From an uncultured bacterium (GTDB lineage Bacteria > Cyanobacteriota > Vampirovibrionia > Gastranaerophilales > Gastranaerophilaceae), in the NCBI GenBank assembly GCA_949282215.1, contig CASDPF010000018.1, positions 1-56,333 of the forward strand: 56,333 nucleotides of DNA, in the 5' to 3' direction. Below, in pieces: positions 35,501 through 44,681 of the stretch. Position numbers and translations under genes: made by a program. Below the pieces are notes generated by a model. That model searched no databases, was not told where the DNA came from, and was given only the letters and a program-made list of their open reading frames with translations. The stretch's first letter is position 1. Each line of letters starts with the position of its first letter.

Positions 35501-38099
35501 CAAGTTTGTTTGCAAATGCCGCACCAAATTCATTGATTTTTTCTGAAAAATTCTTTGAATTGTCATTTAGTTCATATAATGCTGATTTTACATTAGCAAT
35601 TTCTACTGGAATATTTTCATCAGGTTTTGGAATTTCTATTTCGGAAATTTGGTTTTGCGTTTTTGTAATTTCATTTGATACATTGTCCAAAATAGCTTTC
35701 AATTCAAGTGAATTTTCTTGTTGTACACCTGAAATATTTTCAACTTTCTCATCAAAAGATGTTCCTATATCATTGATTTTGTCTGAAAGACTTATTGAGG
35801 TTTGTGTAAGTGCACCGAGTGAAGATTTTACTTCTGCAAGTCCAAGTGATAAATATGTGTCCGGTTTTGGTATGTCAATGCTTGCAATTTGTGTTTGCGT
35901 TTTTTGGATATCTTCAGAAATCATTTTTAGTGCTGATTTTATCTCATCAACATTAACTTTTTGCTCCGCATTAAGCTGTGACATTTCATTAAATTTTTCG
36001 CCAAAAGAAGTTTCGATTTCACTGACTTTTGACGCAAGATTTGCGGAAGATTGTGTAATATTTGCTCGCAAACATTCTAGTATGGTTTTAAGTTCGTTAA
36101 TATTGTTATTTACATTTGATTCTGTATTTTCTTTGATTTTTTCCATTTCGGAAAGTTTACCGGAAATTTCTTTTGCTAAATTATCTTCCATTGTAAATAA
36201 TTTAGATGTAATAGAATCAAGTCTTAGTGTCAGAATATTTTTTACATCTGCAATATTTTCTGAACTTTTTGATAAGTTTTCAGCAAAATTTGCACCTATG
36301 TCATCTAATTTTAATGATGTATTAGCAATGTATTCTTTTATATCTGTTATTTCTGTAAGTGAATTATTTAAATTTAATGATGAGTCAGATACTAATTTTT
36401 CAAGATTTGTTAAATAGGTCTGAATTTTTTCTACTTTTTGCTCTACGTCATTTTTAATATTGTCAAAACTCAAGAAGGCATTATCAGATAGGTCTGTTAC
36501 TTTTGATAATATATTTTCTACATTAGTTCCGATTTTTGAAGTTTTTCCTGATACACTTTCGTATGCAATACCTGAAATATTTGGAATATTTGTACTAATA
36601 TAATCAAGTATTTCTTTTATCTCTTTAAAGTTATTGTTAACTGCAGAATCAATATTAGTTTTTAGTTGCTCTACTGCTGAGATATTGCTATTGATACCTT
36701 TTATAAGGTTATCTTCCATTGTGTACAATTTTGTATCAACAGTAGCAAATTTGTTAGATACTACATCCTGTAAATTATCAATTTTTGCCGCTTTAAGACC
36801 AAGTTCCGTAATAATTTTTGAATAAATTTCATCTAATTTAATCGTAGTAGTTTCTACAGATTTTTTTACGTTTGTAATTTCTGTAACTGAATTACCTACG
36901 TAGATATTGCTTGAAGAAAGTATATCCTCCAAGGTCTTTAGATAATTATATAACTCTTGTATTTTAGAATTTAGAAATACTTTATAACTTTCTTCATTAA
37001 TGTTTATATTATTGGAAAGTGTGTTTATATCTTTAGATAATATATCTAATTCTTGTAATTTTTTAGTGAATATATCAGATGTAAGCGTATCATGATGCTC
37101 TTGCATTTCATGTGAAAATGATGCAAAAAGTTCTTTTATTGATGTCAAATAGTTTGTTAAATTTGCGGCAAGATTTTCTTTAAAATCTGATATATTGTCG
37201 TATGTATTTTGAACATTTTTATTTACGTCTGCGAAATTATTATTTAAGCTTAATTTTAAATCAGCTAACCCTGCGTCGTTCTTACCTGCAATATCCTCTG
37301 CTACGTTTACAAGATTGGTGTTTAATTCAGATAAATGTTCATTTGTGTTTTGAAAATTTTTGTTTACTTCAAGAAAATTATTATTTAAACTGGTTTTTAA
37401 ATCAGTTAAATTAGCATCATTTTTGTTTGAATTTTCGATGATATTATTAAAGTTTGTATTGATTTTAGAGATATATTCATTTGTGCTTTCGAAATTTCTG
37501 TCAATATTTGCAAAGTTATTGTCAAGACTTGATTTCAGTATATTGATATTATTATCATTTTTGTTTATATTTTCAATGATTGCACCGATATTATTGCTTG
37601 AGCTTTGTTGTAATTCATTGCGAATTTCAATCATTTTATTACCGAGAATATTTATATCATCTCGGATTGAATCTAAATTTTTGTTACTTTCTATTGAGCC
37701 TTTAAGATTTTCTATTCGTGCATATAAAGCACCTATTCCTTGTGCTACCTGATTGAAATCTTGTTTAATAGTATCACTTAAATCATTATGTACTCTTGAA
37801 AGATTAGAAGATATAGAATTTTCTATTCTTTCCAATTTTACATTATCTTCTTGCGGGAATAAATCTTTTAATATTGCTGATTTTTCAATAATCCCTGTAA
37901 TTTCTTTTTGAATATTTTCGAAAATATTTTGTTTTTCAAAATCAAAATTCATCATCCCTTCGTTAAAGCTTTTTTCCATAGCTTTAACTTGATTCAATAA
38001 AGCATCAATAGACTGCTTGTCGTTATGGGTTGCCATATAATCAATTTTAGTATTTATTTCATTTAAAATTTTGTTTAAATCTTCAGCATTCTGCGACAT
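32532..38099 (-). CDS. Giant coiled-coil protein, 1855 aa
   Basis: Almost wholly predicted coiled coil, rich in Asn, Glu, Lys, Ile, Ser and Leu, with no signal peptide, membrane helix or recognisable enzyme domain. It contains internal repeats. A 46-47-residue unit (SLNNNF...NKNFQNTNE type) occurs three times near residues 185-300. Three tandem 43-residue units of LH-(S/N)-K-(I/V)-D-I-(I/L)-A-L-x-D-D type are encoded around 33640-33940. The terminal parts hold shorter heptad stretches. It is possibly a cytoskeletal, filament or scaffold protein. It is read in the same direction as, and 14 nt overlapped with, the FAD oxidase. Divergent open frames on the other strand are codon-bias shadows. 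Confidence 0.8.
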   Translation of the reverse strand: MSQNAEDLNKILNEINTKIDYMATHNDKQSIDALLNQVKAMEKSFNEGMMNFDFEKQNIFENIQKEITGIIEKSAILKDLFPQEDNVKLERIENSISSNLSRVHNDLSDTIKQDFNQVAQGIGALYARIENLKGSIESNKNLDSIRDDINILGNKMIEIRNELQQSSSNNIGAIIENINKNDNNINILKSSLDNNFANIDRNFESTNEYISKINTNFNNIIENSNKNDANLTDLKTSLNNNFLEVNKNFQNTNEHLSELNTNLVNVAEDIAGKNDAGLADLKLSLNNNFADVNKNVQNTYDNISDFKENLAANLTNYLTSIKELFASFSHEMQEHHDTLTSDIFTKKLQELDILSKDINTLSNNININEESYKVFLNSKIQELYNYLKTLEDILSSSNIYVGNSVTEITNVKKSVETTTIKLDEIYSKIITELGLKAAKIDNLQDVVSNKFATVDTKLYTMEDNLIKGINSNISAVEQLKTNIDSAVNNNFKEIKEILDYISTNIPNISGIAYESVSGKTSKIGTNVENILSKVTDLSDNAFLSFDNIKNDVEQKVEKIQTYLTNLEKLVSDSSLNLNNSLTEITDIKEYIANTSLKLDDIGANFAENLSKSSENIADVKNILTLRLDSITSKLFTMEDNLAKEISGKLSEMEKIKENTESNVNNNINELKTILECLRANITQSSANLASKVSEIETSFGEKFNEMSQLNAEQKVNVDEIKSALKMISEDIQKTQTQIASIDIPKPDTYLSLGLAEVKSSLGALTQTSISLSDKINDIGTSFDEKVENISGVQQENSLELKAILDNVSNEITKTQNQISEIEIPKPDENIPVEIANVKSALYELNDNSKNFSEKINEFGAAFANKLDSLSIQDEEQKNSTTEIKSLLNYISDEIEKTQGDVSNSMIHIAKNREDIFERIEDVKNHISAIKLAIADLNTETSDKLTEKLFSIESKLYESSDIYEQNLTQLQTKLGEYISNVEMISEETNSKLLDSASELIDIKSNLNEIQDKLTYLNTDQKSFLEENIESIIDKIDTITTEINNNKEEIKSDIKEVIKENIVFVDKGLEYLTMTLNDIKSQQLENSENISNIISNKLTDIKQEIELLNTDVTDIYQNKTDSIIKEFEPLKSAILDFTSFDFNEIITELKNQVEVSYLNLLQELNKNLIENHDTYINIENTYKDVVARCVSLQECIDDFSKNNLELINSTIAGLDLNVRSYLEKGDKFLTEWKNYAANLDKKLSENNKELEHSLLNVLEELQKTIDEKVKAGSSELKDFLAVMLNNEDLTITLENLNVELANQIEEFKTNIENKNNNIQSSISNIEKNVTSKLTEIQLDINANKPDEDEQLTKFANLIKTALHDLQQSFDTKFNDIENASHFQKLTDSLKELHSKIDIIALNDDIDIKDEISEISEAINKTSENSHKISEMLEGLHNKVDILALNDDTEIKEDITEISEKLDKTSETDHKISEMLEALHSKIDILAMTDDSDLRDEITDVKDLIYEQRKVLEAIDKDKKAQEIDNYLQNLQNEINKIDLEKNTQEIKDAVMSSILTVSDQITFVEETEEIKDFVEAKTNVINETLQDVKKQLKKIASSNSDSDMDLYTYTLQDVESDIAKLRLTLNEISSSNTADEVGVISSNINRIAKSIEDLRSTFATEQNDDSKGDFGKLNEDILSISARTNKLLLNSDESYRIICDSMDEFNRKTDYLQEQLDIINSKNLETQLVNIDKKVNATMSSSKVLENVMMYLGEWMDGTTDIVNSIYDKTAKTATLQNALDELKANLPEKQELLNIIEDKFEEQQSRIDRLEKKLEKAITMLEEREADTVQNKIDNIETQLAKLSSNIEKLTSYVDE

Positions 38100-38227
38100 T
38101 AATTTCTACTTTCTTTTTCAATACACATACACCTGTTGATATTTTACCAAAGTAATTGTATTAGAGCAAAATATTAACTAAATTTATTACAATTGTAAAG
38201 ATAAACAGCTTTTTTTTATTGAAGTGG

Positions 38228-38233
38228 TATAAT
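38228..38233 (+). promoter_or_regulatory. Extended -10 of the oxidoreductase operon
   Basis: TGG-TATAAT directly upstream of the ferredoxin gene at 38271. The -35 is weak. The operon starts behind this site. Confidence 0.5.
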
Positions 38234-38270
38234 ATTTGCTAAGCATGGTTGAAAGGAAAAGTGTAATAAT

Positions 38271-38483
38271 ATGAGTCATATAGTTATAGATTCAGAAAAA
38301 TGTAAAGCTTGTTATCTTTGTATTGAGGAATGTCCGAAAAAACTTATAAAAGTGAGTGAAAAAACTAATAATTTAGGAGCTCATCTTGTTGAATTTTGTG
38401 ATCCTGAAAAAAAATGCATAGGTTGTGCAATGTGTGCAACTCGTTGTCCTGATTTAGCAATTACAGAAGTTTACAGAGGTTAA
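38271..38483 (+). CDS. 2-oxoacid:ferredoxin oxidoreductase, 4Fe-4S (delta) subunit
   Basis: A 70-residue ferredoxin with two [4Fe-4S] binding motifs: CKACYLCIEECPKKL near the start and CIGCAMCATRCPDLA near the end. It transfers electrons from the TPP subunit to external ferredoxin. It is the first gene of a four-gene unit and is followed after 4 nt by the alpha subunit gene. Confidence 0.93.
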   Translation: MSHIVIDSEKCKACYLCIEECPKKLIKVSEKTNNLGAHLVEFCDPEKKCIGCAMCATRCPDLAITEVYRG

Positions 38484-38487
38484 TTAA

Positions 38488-39570
38488 ATGACAGAATGTA
38501 TTGTAAAGTCTAATAAAAAAGTTTTAATGAAAGGTAATTATGCAATTGCCAATGCTGCAATTATTGCTGGGTGTGAATGCTATTTTGGTTACCCTATTAC
38601 ACCGCAGAGTGAGATTGGTGAATTTATGAGTGGTAAGATGCAGGAGTTAAAACGAGCTTATGTTTCAGCAGAAAGTGAATTAGCTGCTATTAATATGGTA
38701 ATCGGGGCTTGTTCTACAGGGGCAAAAGCCATGACTTCATCATCATCTTGTGCAGTAGCATTAATGCAAGAGGCTCTTTCTTATGCAACTTCGGATCAGT
38801 TGCCAGTTGTTTTGATCAGTGTAATGCGTGGCGGGCCTGGGTTAGGTAATATATATCCGTCCCAAGGTGATTATAATCAGGCAACTGTTGGCGGCGGTAA
38901 CGGAGATTATAAGTTAATTGTTCTTGCCCCATCAACAGTTCAGGAATGTGTTGATTTAACCTATAAAGCATTCCATTTAGCTCATAAATACAGAAATCCT
39001 ACCGTACTTTTAGCTGATGGTCTGTTAGGACAAATGATGGAGCCTGTTGAATTTGGAGATTATCCTTATCCTGAAATAGATAATTCAAGTTGGGCTTTAA
39101 CCGGTGCGGATGGACGTCATGGAAGGGTTATCCGTTCTTATGCCCCTTTAGCTGAAAACCAGTGTAAATTCCTAGAAAATTTGTTTGAAAAATATAAACA
39201 AATTGAAGAAAATGAAACAGATTGGGAAGAATTCCAAACCGATGATGCGGAGATAATAATAACTTGTTTTGGAAGTCCTGCAAGAAATATAAAATCAGCA
39301 ATTAAGGCTTGCCGCAAAGAAGGTATAAAAGTCGGGATGTTGAGACCGATTACATTGTATCCTTTCCCGACAAAAAGAATTTCTGAATTAGCATCAAAAG
39401 CAAAAATGTTTTTGGATATAGAAGTTAATATGGGACAAATGCTAAAAGATGTCAAATTAGCTGTAAATGGTAAAGTACCTGTTGAATTTTATAACAGACC
39501 CGTTGGAAACCCTCCGGAAGCAGATGATATAATTAATGAAATCAAACTCATAAGTAGTAGTTTTGCTTGA
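38488..39570 (+). CDS. vorB: 2-oxoacid:ferredoxin oxidoreductase alpha subunit (VorB type)
   Basis: A 360-residue alpha subunit. The motifs MKGNYAIANAAIIAGCECYF, GYPITPQSEI, AAINMVIGACSTGAKAMTSSSS and RGGPGLGNIYPSQGDYNQA match the VorB/KorA alpha domain. The enzyme oxidatively decarboxylates a 2-oxoacid to its acyl-CoA and reduces ferredoxin, or runs in reverse. Pattern similarity is closer to the 2-oxoisovalerate (VorB) group than to pyruvate enzymes, but substrate cannot be settled from sequence. Confidence 0.9.
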   Translation: MTECIVKSNKKVLMKGNYAIANAAIIAGCECYFGYPITPQSEIGEFMSGKMQELKRAYVSAESELAAINMVIGACSTGAKAMTSSSSCAVALMQEALSYATSDQLPVVLISVMRGGPGLGNIYPSQGDYNQATVGGGNGDYKLIVLAPSTVQECVDLTYKAFHLAHKYRNPTVLLADGLLGQMMEPVEFGDYPYPEIDNSSWALTGADGRHGRVIRSYAPLAENQCKFLENLFEKYKQIEENETDWEEFQTDDAEIIITCFGSPARNIKSAIKACRKEGIKVGMLRPITLYPFPTKRISELASKAKMFLDIEVNMGQMLKDVKLAVNGKVPVEFYNRPVGNPPEADDIINEIKLISSSFA

Positions 39571-39634
39571 GTTTAATTGATTTGCTCTCGATGATTAATT
39601 AGTTTAGAAAATAAATTTAATAAAAAGGAATAAA

Positions 39635-40399
39635 ATGACGACACTTACACAAACTTTTAAAATTGCAGATTCATTAAGAGAGGGTACAAAATATTCATTT
39701 TGTCCCGGATGTGATCATGGTGTAGCGATAAGACTTATTGCAGAATGTATTGATGAATATAATTTAAGAGATAAAGCTATACTTACTGCATCAATAGGCT
39801 GTTCTGTTACAGCTTATGATTTTTTGGATGTTGATTCAATAGAAGCACCTCATGGCAGAGCTCTTGCTGAGGCTACGGGTGCAAAAAGGGCTCGTCCTGA
39901 TAAGTTTGTATTTACTTACCAAGGTGATGGTGATTTTGCCTCAATTGGTCTTGCGGAAAGTATGCATGCTGCGTTAAGAGGGGAAAAGCTTACTGCAATA
40001 TGTATTAATAATACAACTTACGGGATGACAGGAGGACAATTAGGACCAACAACATTGTTAGGTCAGATAACTACGACATCTCCAAGCGGAAGAAATTTAG
40101 AATACTACGGATATCCGATAAAAATTGCAGAACATATTGCACTTTGTGATGGGACTGCATATTCTGCCAGAGTGTCTCTTGATACTGTACCTAATATTCG
40201 CAAAGCAAAACAAGCAATAAAAAAGGCTTTTGAAGCACAATTAAACGGCTTAGGATTTGGATTTGTTGAAATTCTTTCAACTTGTCCTACCAATTGGAAG
40301 ATGACTCCGCAACAAGCACATGCTAGAGTAAGAGAGCAAATGATGGAAGTGTTTAAGCCGGGAGTTTATAAGGATATTACAGAGAATAAAGAGAATTAA
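39635..40399 (+). CDS. 2-oxoacid:ferredoxin oxidoreductase beta subunit (TPP-binding)
   Basis: A 254-residue thiamine-diphosphate subunit. YSFCPGCDHGVAIRLI near the N-terminus, GCSVTAYDFLDVDS, PHGRALAEATGAKRARPDKF and the TPP motif GDGDFASIGLAE...NNTTYGMTGGQ are present. It binds TPP and Mg and holds the catalytic site with the alpha subunit. A 64-nt gap follows the alpha gene; the gamma gene follows 11 nt after the stop. Confidence 0.93.
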   Translation: MTTLTQTFKIADSLREGTKYSFCPGCDHGVAIRLIAECIDEYNLRDKAILTASIGCSVTAYDFLDVDSIEAPHGRALAEATGAKRARPDKFVFTYQGDGDFASIGLAESMHAALRGEKLTAICINNTTYGMTGGQLGPTTLLGQITTTSPSGRNLEYYGYPIKIAEHIALCDGTAYSARVSLDTVPNIRKAKQAIKKAFEAQLNGLGFGFVEILSTCPTNWKMTPQQAHARVREQMMEVFKPGVYKDITENKEN

Positions 40400-40410
40400 G
40401 GAAAAAGGTG

Positions 40411-40959
40411 ATGGAAAAGAATTTTGTAATTGCCGGTTTCGGCGGACAAGGCGTTTTGCTCGCAGGAGAAGTCCTTGCAAATGCTTTTATGATAGACGGT
40501 CATAAGGTGACTTGGTACCCATGCTATGGTGCGGAAATGCGTGGTGGTACAGTTAATTGTGAAATTGTTATGAATACCGAAGAAGAAGTAAGTGCTGTAA
40601 ATAAAAAAGAAGCGGATTTCGTTATTGCTTTAAATCAGGCATCTGTTGAGAGATTTGTTTCTAAAATTAAAAAAGGCGGATGGATGATTGCTAATTCTAC
40701 CCTTGCAAAAGAAATTAAAACAAGAGCTGATATAAATTACTTGTTTGCACCTATTACAAAGTTAGCGGAAAATGTAGGTAATATAAAGATGGCTAATATA
40801 TTAGCATTAGGAATTGTAGCAAAAGTCAGCAAGCTTGTTTCAGTTGAAACTCTTTCTGAAGCTCTTGACAATGTTATTCCGGCTCATAGAAAGAATTTAT
40901 TGCCGCTTAACTTAAAGGCGTTAAAAATAGGCTATGAGTATGATTTATTGCCTGTGTAA
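40411..40959 (+). CDS. 2-oxoacid:ferredoxin oxidoreductase gamma subunit
   Basis: A 182-residue gamma (CoA-binding-side) subunit with IAGFGGQGVLLAGEVLANA at the start and the Y-G-A-E-M-R-G-G-T-V-N-C motif typical of the family. I start it at ATG 40411; the GTG immediately before is an alternative. It is the last gene of the delta-alpha-beta-gamma unit, a full ferredoxin-reducing complex that could feed electrons to the [FeFe]-hydrogenases. Confidence 0.92.
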   Translation: MEKNFVIAGFGGQGVLLAGEVLANAFMIDGHKVTWYPCYGAEMRGGTVNCEIVMNTEEEVSAVNKKEADFVIALNQASVERFVSKIKKGGWMIANSTLAKEIKTRADINYLFAPITKLAENVGNIKMANILALGIVAKVSKLVSVETLSEALDNVIPAHRKNLLPLNLKALKIGYEYDLLPV

Positions 40960-41133
40960 TTCAAAATCACCTAAAGAAATGATTTAAAAGTTTGGATTTA
41001 TGATTATTCTTATAATGTAAAACGGATTGAGAGTTGAAAAAGGTGGCTTTTTATTTTTAAATGTCGCTTTAGATAAGACCCATTTCCGCAAAAGGATTTA
41101 TCAACCGAATATATTTAAAGAGGTTTTTTTAAC

Positions 41134-41364
41134 GTGAAGAAAGAACTAATCAAATCAATAAAAGAGAAAGAAGAACAACTTTTAAAATTAAAAGAACACG
41201 TTGATAGAAGTGTTATCTGCTCCGAACTTTATAACAAAGTGGTTTTAGAAAAAGCTATATTGAAAAAACAATTAGATGATTTAGAAAGAAATAAATTCGC
41301 TGACAAAGTACGCTATTTATTCCCGTGTAAAAAAACACGTATATGCGATTATTTCAGAAAGTAA
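41134..41364 (+). CDS. Small coiled-coil protein, 76 aa
   Basis: GTG start with GAGG about 13 nt upstream. The sequence is strongly helical and charged (SIKEKEEQLLKLKEH, then EKAILKKQLDDLERNKF), so it is probably a short coiled coil. The C-terminus is Cys/Lys/Arg-rich (FPCKKTRICDYFRK). No family is recognised. A TATAAT at 41011-41016 could drive it; the region 40960-41133 otherwise shows no gene. Confidence 0.55.
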   Translation: MKKELIKSIKEKEEQLLKLKEHVDRSVICSELYNKVVLEKAILKKQLDDLERNKFADKVRYLFPCKKTRICDYFRK

Positions 41365-41416
41365 ATCTTTTGAAAATATTTTAGCAATTTTTTGGGTTTT
41401 TGTATTTAATTTAGAT

Positions 41417-41554
41417 ATGGCATTTAAATTTGATACAGTAAATAGTTTGTCCAATGACAGAAGCGTGTTACAGACATATAATACCTTATCCGGTAAAGAA
41501 AAATTATCTGATAATTTTTATATTGTTCCTAATGAAAAAAGGACGAATTTGTAA
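41417..41554 (+). CDS. Possible small protein, 45 aa
   Basis: ATG 41417 to TAA 41552-41554, polar (FKFDTVNSLSNDRSVLQTY). No ribosome-binding site is visible, and the next small gene begins 5 nt later. It could be a remnant or a chance frame. Confidence 0.3.
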   Translation: MAFKFDTVNSLSNDRSVLQTYNTLSGKEKLSDNFYIVPNEKRTNL

Positions 41555-41559
41555 AATCA

Positions 41560-41793
41560 ATGAAGGATAAGGAATCACGACAAATAAAATGGATTATTGC
41601 TGGAATTCTTTTAGGTGGAGGACTTGTTCCCTTATTAATTGTAAAAAACGCATCGGTAAAAACTAAGTTAGTACCGGAAGCTGTCTCTGTATGCAGCGTT
41701 GTGGGAGCTTTGCTCGGGAGTATTCCAGCTGTAATTCTTGATAATAAACTTACAAAAAAGATTTTGCAAAATTGTAATGCTGAAAAAATTTAA
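41560..41793 (+). CDS. Small two-helix membrane protein, 77 aa
   Basis: A short Lys/Glu-rich start, then WIIAGILLGGGLVPLLIVKN and, after a loop, VSVCSVVGALLGSIPAVILD: two probable membrane helices with a short Lys-rich tail. No family is recognised and no close ribosome-binding site is evident. It lies directly upstream of ppdK on the same strand, but with a 160-nt gap. Confidence 0.55.
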   Translation: MKDKESRQIKWIIAGILLGGGLVPLLIVKNASVKTKLVPEAVSVCSVVGALLGSIPAVILDNKLTKKILQNCNAEKI

Positions 41794-41953
41794 TATTTTA
41801 TAAATTTTAATCTAAATTTATATTATTTGTAATACTTCTTAAAATCGAAAAATAGGTTTTTAACAATAATATACATGTTCATGTTACAATTTATTTATAA
41901 AAATTTTTGAATGATTATTTATTTAATTCTGTAAGAAAAGGAGAAAGAAAACT

Positions 41954-44599
41954 ATGACAGAAAAACGTGTTTGGTTGTTCAGAGAGGGTAACGCCGATAT
42001 GCGTAATTTATTGGGCGGGAAAGGTGCAAACCTTGCTGAAATGACCAATTTAGGACTTCCGGTACCTCCGGGGCTTACTATCACTACTGAAACATGTATG
42101 GATTACATTAATAACGGCAATAAAATGCCTGCAGGTTTAATGGATGAAGTAAAAGCAGCATTAAAAGAAGTAGAACAACAAAAAGGACAAAAATTCGGGG
42201 ATTCGGAAAATCCTCTATTAGTTTCAGTTCGTTCAGGTGCAAGAGTTTCAATGCCTGGTATGATGGAGACAATCCTCAACTTAGGTTTGAATGACCAGAC
42301 AGTTGAAGCTATGATTAAATTAACAAACAATCCTAGATTCTGTTATGATTCTTACAGACGTTTCCTTACAATGTTTGGTTCTGTAGCTTGGGAAATGGAT
42401 AGACAAAAATATTTTGAATCAGAATTAGAAAAAGTAAAAGAAAAAGAAGGCGTAAAACAAGATACTGAAATTTCAGCAGAAGGTTTGAAATCTTTAATTC
42501 CTGTATATAAAAGAGTGATTAAAGAAGTTACAGGAAAAGAATTCCCTCAAGATCCTTATGTACAATTACAAGAAGCTATTGAAGCCGTATTCCGTTCTTG
42601 GAACATTCCGCGTGCCGTTGCTTACAGAAATATGAATAAAATTGACCACAACTTCGGTACAGCAGTAAACGTTCAATCAATGGTATTCGGTAATATGGGT
42701 GATGATTGTGCTACAGGTGTATCATTCACTCGTAACCCTGCAACAGGTGAAAATAAATTCTACGGTGAATATTTGACAAATGCTCAAGGTGAAGACGTTG
42801 TAGCAGGTATCAGAACTCCAAAACCTATTGCTGAACTTGAACATGAAATGCCTGAATTGTATAAACAATACGTTGATATTGCTAAAAAACTTGAACTCGG
42901 TTATAAAGACGTTCAAGATATGGAATTCACAATTGAAAAAGGTAAATTATATATTCTTCAAACACGTAACGGTAAAAGAACTGCTGCAGCTGCTGTAAAA
43001 ATTGCGGTTGATATGTGCGAAGAAGGTATTATTACAAAAGAAAGAGCTATTCAATTAGTTGATCCATACACAGTAAATCAAATTTTATTACCTTGTTTCG
43101 ATGCAAAAGCAATGCAAGAAGCTCATAAAATATGTCAGGGTGTAAATGCATCTCCTGGTGCTGCTGTTGGTAAAATCGTATTTGATACAGAAGAAGCAGC
43201 AAAACGTGGTGAAGCAGGTGAAAAAGTTATTCTTGTTCGTGTAGAAACTTGTCCTGATGATATTCACGGTATGGCAGTATCTCAAGGTGTTCTTACACTT
43301 CGCGGCGGAGCTACATCTCACGCAGCTGTTGTTGCTAAAGGTATGGGAAAACCTTGTGTTTCAGGTTGTGAAGATTTGAAAATTGATCTTGCAAACGAAA
43401 CTTTGACAGGATGTGACGGTAAAGTTTACCATAAAGATGAAATCATTTCTCTTGACGGTGGAAAAGGTATCGTTATGGAAGGTGCTGTTAAACTTGTTGA
43501 AGCAAGAATTGATGACAATTGGAATAAATTCTTTACTTGGGTAAATGAAATTAAACAATTGAAAGTTGAAGCTAACGCTGATACACCTAAAGATATTGAA
43601 AACGCATTAAAATTCGGAGCTGAAGGTGTTGGTCTTTGCAGAACAGAACACATGTTCATGGATCCTGACAGACTTCCTTGGGTTCAAAAAATGATTATTG
43701 CAGGTACTCCTGAAGCTAGAAAAGAAGCTTTAGATAAACTTCTTCCAATGCAGTATTCAGATTTCTATGCAATGTTCAAAGCTATTGGTGAAAAACCTAT
43801 GACAGTAAGACTTCTTGACCCGCCTCTTCATGAATTCTTACCTTCTAAAGAAGATTTGATTGCAGAAGTTGCAACATTGAAAGCTTTGGGTAAAGATGCT
43901 AAAGAAAAAGAAGAATTACTTCACGTTGTAGAAGGTCTTTCTGAATCTAACCCTATGATGGGCTTGAGAGGATGTCGTTTAGGCTTGACTTACCCTGAAA
44001 TTAATGAAATGCAAGTAAGAGCAATTTTTGAAGCTGCTTGTGATGCTAAAAAAGAAGGTATCAATGTAAAACCTTGGGTAATGATTCCTTTAATCGGTCA
44101 TGTAAACGAATTAAAAGTAGCTAAAGAAATTTTAGTTCGTGTAGCAAAATACGTTATGGCTGAAAAAGGTGTTGAAGTTGAGTACAAATTCGGTACTATG
44201 ATTGAAATTCCTCGTGCAGCTCTTACTGCTGATGAAGTTGCTGAATATGCTGAATTCTTCTCATTTGGTACAAATGACTTGACTCAGATGACATTCGGTT
44301 ATTCAAGAGATGATGCTGAAGGTAAATTCTTGAACAGATATGTTGAGCAAAAAATCTTGCCTTCTAACCCATTTGAAACATTGGATAAAAAAGGTGTTGG
44401 ACAATTGATTGAAATGTCAATGGAAAAAGGTAAGAAAGTAAATCCTTCATTGGTTGGAGGCGTTTGTGGTGAACATGGCGGTGATCCTGATTCAGTTAAG
44501 TTCTGTCACAAAATAGGACTTAATTATGTATCTTGCTCACCATTCAGAATTCCACAAGCAAGACTTGCTGCAGCTCAAGCTGTTGTTGAAGCTAAATAG
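41954..44599 (+). CDS. ppdK: Pyruvate, phosphate dikinase
   Basis: An 881-residue PPDK interconverting pyruvate + ATP + Pi with PEP + AMP + PPi. The N-terminal ATP-grasp domain starts GGKGANLAEM...LPVPPGLTI; the phosphohistidine domain has GGATSHAAVVAKGMGKPCVSG with the catalytic His, and the C-terminal PEP/pyruvate TIM barrel has FGTNDLTQMTFGYSRDD and GGVCGEHGGDP. Standard length. It allows PPi-based glycolysis or gluconeogenesis as in many anaerobes. The start has AAAGGAGAAAG. Confidence 0.97.
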   Translation: MTEKRVWLFREGNADMRNLLGGKGANLAEMTNLGLPVPPGLTITTETCMDYINNGNKMPAGLMDEVKAALKEVEQQKGQKFGDSENPLLVSVRSGARVSMPGMMETILNLGLNDQTVEAMIKLTNNPRFCYDSYRRFLTMFGSVAWEMDRQKYFESELEKVKEKEGVKQDTEISAEGLKSLIPVYKRVIKEVTGKEFPQDPYVQLQEAIEAVFRSWNIPRAVAYRNMNKIDHNFGTAVNVQSMVFGNMGDDCATGVSFTRNPATGENKFYGEYLTNAQGEDVVAGIRTPKPIAELEHEMPELYKQYVDIAKKLELGYKDVQDMEFTIEKGKLYILQTRNGKRTAAAAVKIAVDMCEEGIITKERAIQLVDPYTVNQILLPCFDAKAMQEAHKICQGVNASPGAAVGKIVFDTEEAAKRGEAGEKVILVRVETCPDDIHGMAVSQGVLTLRGGATSHAAVVAKGMGKPCVSGCEDLKIDLANETLTGCDGKVYHKDEIISLDGGKGIVMEGAVKLVEARIDDNWNKFFTWVNEIKQLKVEANADTPKDIENALKFGAEGVGLCRTEHMFMDPDRLPWVQKMIIAGTPEARKEALDKLLPMQYSDFYAMFKAIGEKPMTVRLLDPPLHEFLPSKEDLIAEVATLKALGKDAKEKEELLHVVEGLSESNPMMGLRGCRLGLTYPEINEMQVRAIFEAACDAKKEGINVKPWVMIPLIGHVNELKVAKEILVRVAKYVMAEKGVEVEYKFGTMIEIPRAALTADEVAEYAEFFSFGTNDLTQMTFGYSRDDAEGKFLNRYVEQKILPSNPFETLDKKGVGQLIEMSMEKGKKVNPSLVGGVCGEHGGDPDSVKFCHKIGLNYVSCSPFRIPQARLAAAQAVVEAK

Positions 44600-44620
44600 T
44601 CATAAGTCTAAAAATAAATA

Positions 44621-44650
44621 AAAAAACTCCTGATTTTTCGGGAGTTTTTT
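44621..44650. terminator. Bidirectional intrinsic terminator
   Basis: AAAAAACTCC / GGAGTTTTTT with a 10-nt loop between the convergent ppdK and prepilin genes. Confidence 0.85.
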
Positions 44651-44681
44651 TATGTTTTATAGTTTAAAATTAATAATTAAT

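Noticed and set aside
35506-36417. A 303-codon open frame on the plus strand, and several shorter ones, opposite the coiled-coil gene
   Set aside because: They lie antisense to the 1855-codon gene, have no ribosome-binding sites, and give Ser/Phe/Leu/Ile-rich low-complexity products expected from reading Asn/Lys/Glu/Asp codons backwards.
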